64,000 nucleotides of DNA, taken from assembly GCF_900156175.1 (NCBI RefSeq), contig NZ_FTMV01000003.1:186001-250000 (forward strand), read 5' to 3'. The stretch is from Janthinobacterium sp. TND4EL3 (GTDB taxonomy: Bacteria > Pseudomonadota > Gammaproteobacteria > Burkholderiales > Burkholderiaceae_D). The first letter of the stretch is position 1, and each line of letters begins with the position of its first letter. Both the position numbers and the translations under genes were made by a program. Positions 63,042 through 64,000 of the stretch are shown here, one piece after another. The notes below the pieces were generated by a model that saw only the letters and a list, made by a program, of their open reading frames with translations, was not told the origin of the DNA and ran no database searches.

Positions 63042-64000
63042 TTATTTGATGAGGATGGATTTGACGGTGGCGACGGCGCGTTCCACGTCCTGTTTCGTCA
63101 TGGCGTAGAACATGGGCAGGGTCACGGTCAGGCGGCCGATCTTTTCCGAGACAGGGAACATGCCCTCGGTAAAGCCGCGCTCGCGGTACATGGTAAACAG
63201 ATGGATCGGTGCGTAATGATAGCCCGTTCCCACGTTCTGCTGTGCCATCGCCTGCATGAAGGCGGCGCGCGTGCCGGGGCCATTGTCGGGCAGGATGATC
63301 TGGAACAAATGCCAGTTGCTGTTTTCAAAGTCCTGCACGGGCAGCTGGGCACCGCTCCGCACTTCGAAATCGCTGCCGAATTGCTCGAAATAATGGCGCG
63401 CCAGCGCGCGGCGGTGGGCCGTGATCGCTTCGATGTTAGCAAACTGCCCCAGGCCGATGGCGGCCATGATGTCGCTCATGTTGTACTTTCCGCCCAGCAC
63501 ATCGACATCGATGCCGTCGACGCCGCTGCGCGTCACACCCTGCAGCCGGTATTTCTCGGCCAGCTTCGCTTCTTCCAGGTTGTTCAGGACCAGCGCGCCG
63601 CCTTCGCCCGTGGTGATGTTCTTGTTGGCCTGGAAGCTGAACGAGACGAAATCGCCAAACGAGCCAATGCGCTTGCCCTTCCATGTGGAGCCGAAGGCCT
63701 GCGCCGCGTCTTCCACGACTCTTAAGTTGTGCTTTTCGGCAATCGCATACAGGCGGTCCATGTCGACGGGCAAGCCGGACAGGTAGACGGGGATGATGGC
63801 TTTTGTGCGGGGGGTAATGGCCGCTTCCAGTTTGTCGAGATCGATGTTGCGCGTGACGGGATCGATATCGGCAAACACGGGCGTGGCGCCCACTTCGATG
63901 ATGACATTGGCCGTCGCCACCCACGACACGGGCGTGGTGATGACTTCGTCGCCTGGGCCGATGCCAGCGATGCGCAGCGCAATTTCCATGGTGCAAGTGC
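63042..64000 (-). CDS. arnB: UDP-Ara4O aminotransferase, N-terminus beyond window
   Basis: The 318 visible residues are the bulk of a DegT/DnrJ/EryC1-type PLP aminotransferase. GPGDEVITTPVSWVATAN, VEDAAQAFGSTWKG, and the PLP lysine in SFQANKNITTGEGGAL are present, with SDIMAAIGLGQF later. It converts the 4-keto sugar to UDP-L-Ara4N using glutamate. Codons continue without a stop to the right edge, and the true start lies outside; an internal ATG at 63989 is not the start because conserved sequence continues upstream (TCT before it). It heads the visible operon arnB, C, FT, DH, D. Confidence 0.92.
   Translation of the reverse strand, partial: TCTMEIALRIAGIGPGDEVITTPVSWVATANVIIEVGATPVFADIDPVTRNIDLDKLEAAITPRTKAIIPVYLSGLPVDMDRLYAIAEKHNLRVVEDAAQAFGSTWKGKRIGSFGDFVSFSFQANKNITTGEGGALVLNNLEEAKLAEKYRLQGVTRSGVDGIDVDVLGGKYNMSDIMAAIGLGQFANIEAITAHRRALARHYFEQFGSDFEVRSGAQLPVQDFENSNWHLFQIILPDNGPGTRAAFMQAMAQQNVGTGYHYAPIHLFTMYRERGFTEGMFPVSEKIGRLTVTLPMFYAMTKQDVERAVATVKSILIK

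Overview
The window looks like a chromosomal segment of a GC-rich betaproteobacterium, most likely Oxalobacteraceae (Janthinobacterium, Massilia or Duganella type). This is inferred from the housekeeping order leuC-entericidin-leuD-leuB-asd-fimV-truA-trpF-trpB-trpA-accD-folC-SPOR-cvpA-purF-metZ, from rpsF-priB-rpsR-rplI-dnaB, and from protein style (Ala/Pro-rich linkers, FimV, two-domain PIN-PhoH). No search was run, so genus is not settled.

Layout. 1-6.2 kb: edge-truncated HisKA_3 sensor kinase, a lone IS1595-type transposase, an iron-linked set behind a Fur-like box (hemP, a small protein, a DUF2325 coiled-coil protein), then an FNR-like regulator, a NarL-type response regulator and a UspA protein preceded by a perfect FNR box. 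6.5-9.3 kb: a two-gene cheZ-cheA operon. 9.5-27.5 kb: leucine, aspartate-family, tryptophan, fatty-acid, folate, purine and methionine genes with fimV, truA, a SPOR protein and cvpA. 27.5-33.3 kb: lexA with two SOS boxes, the rpsF-priB-rpsR-rplI operon, dnaB and a DUF47-Pit phosphate pair.

33.3-47.9 kb is the most distinctive block. It holds a metallo-beta-lactamase hydrolase divergent from a GAF/HD-GYP protein that is translationally coupled to a CHASE2 adenylate cyclase, followed by a two-partner secretion operon: transporter TpsB, a 2341-residue TpsA adhesin with GLUG and YDG repeats, and an overlapping exported FecR-domain protein. I infer a second-messenger-linked surface adhesion system.

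48-52 kb is a copper module: copA, cueR, a GST gene and a convergent copZ, with two CueR-type promoters. The copA start lies in one arm of a perfect 16-bp inverted repeat whose other arm is inside the promoter. 52-58.5 kb: bestrophin, a YidD-like protein with a Cys-rich tail and no ordinary start codon, an exported serine hydrolase, an M50-like protein lacking its zinc motif, and a PIN-PhoH ATPase. 58.5-64 kb: peroxiredoxin and an arn (lipid A aminoarabinose) operon with split arnA, running off the right edge.

Predicted regulation that can be read from sites: Fur (hemP), FNR (uspA), LexA (lexA), CueR (copA, copZ). Several long open frames antisense to real genes are composition artefacts and were left out.
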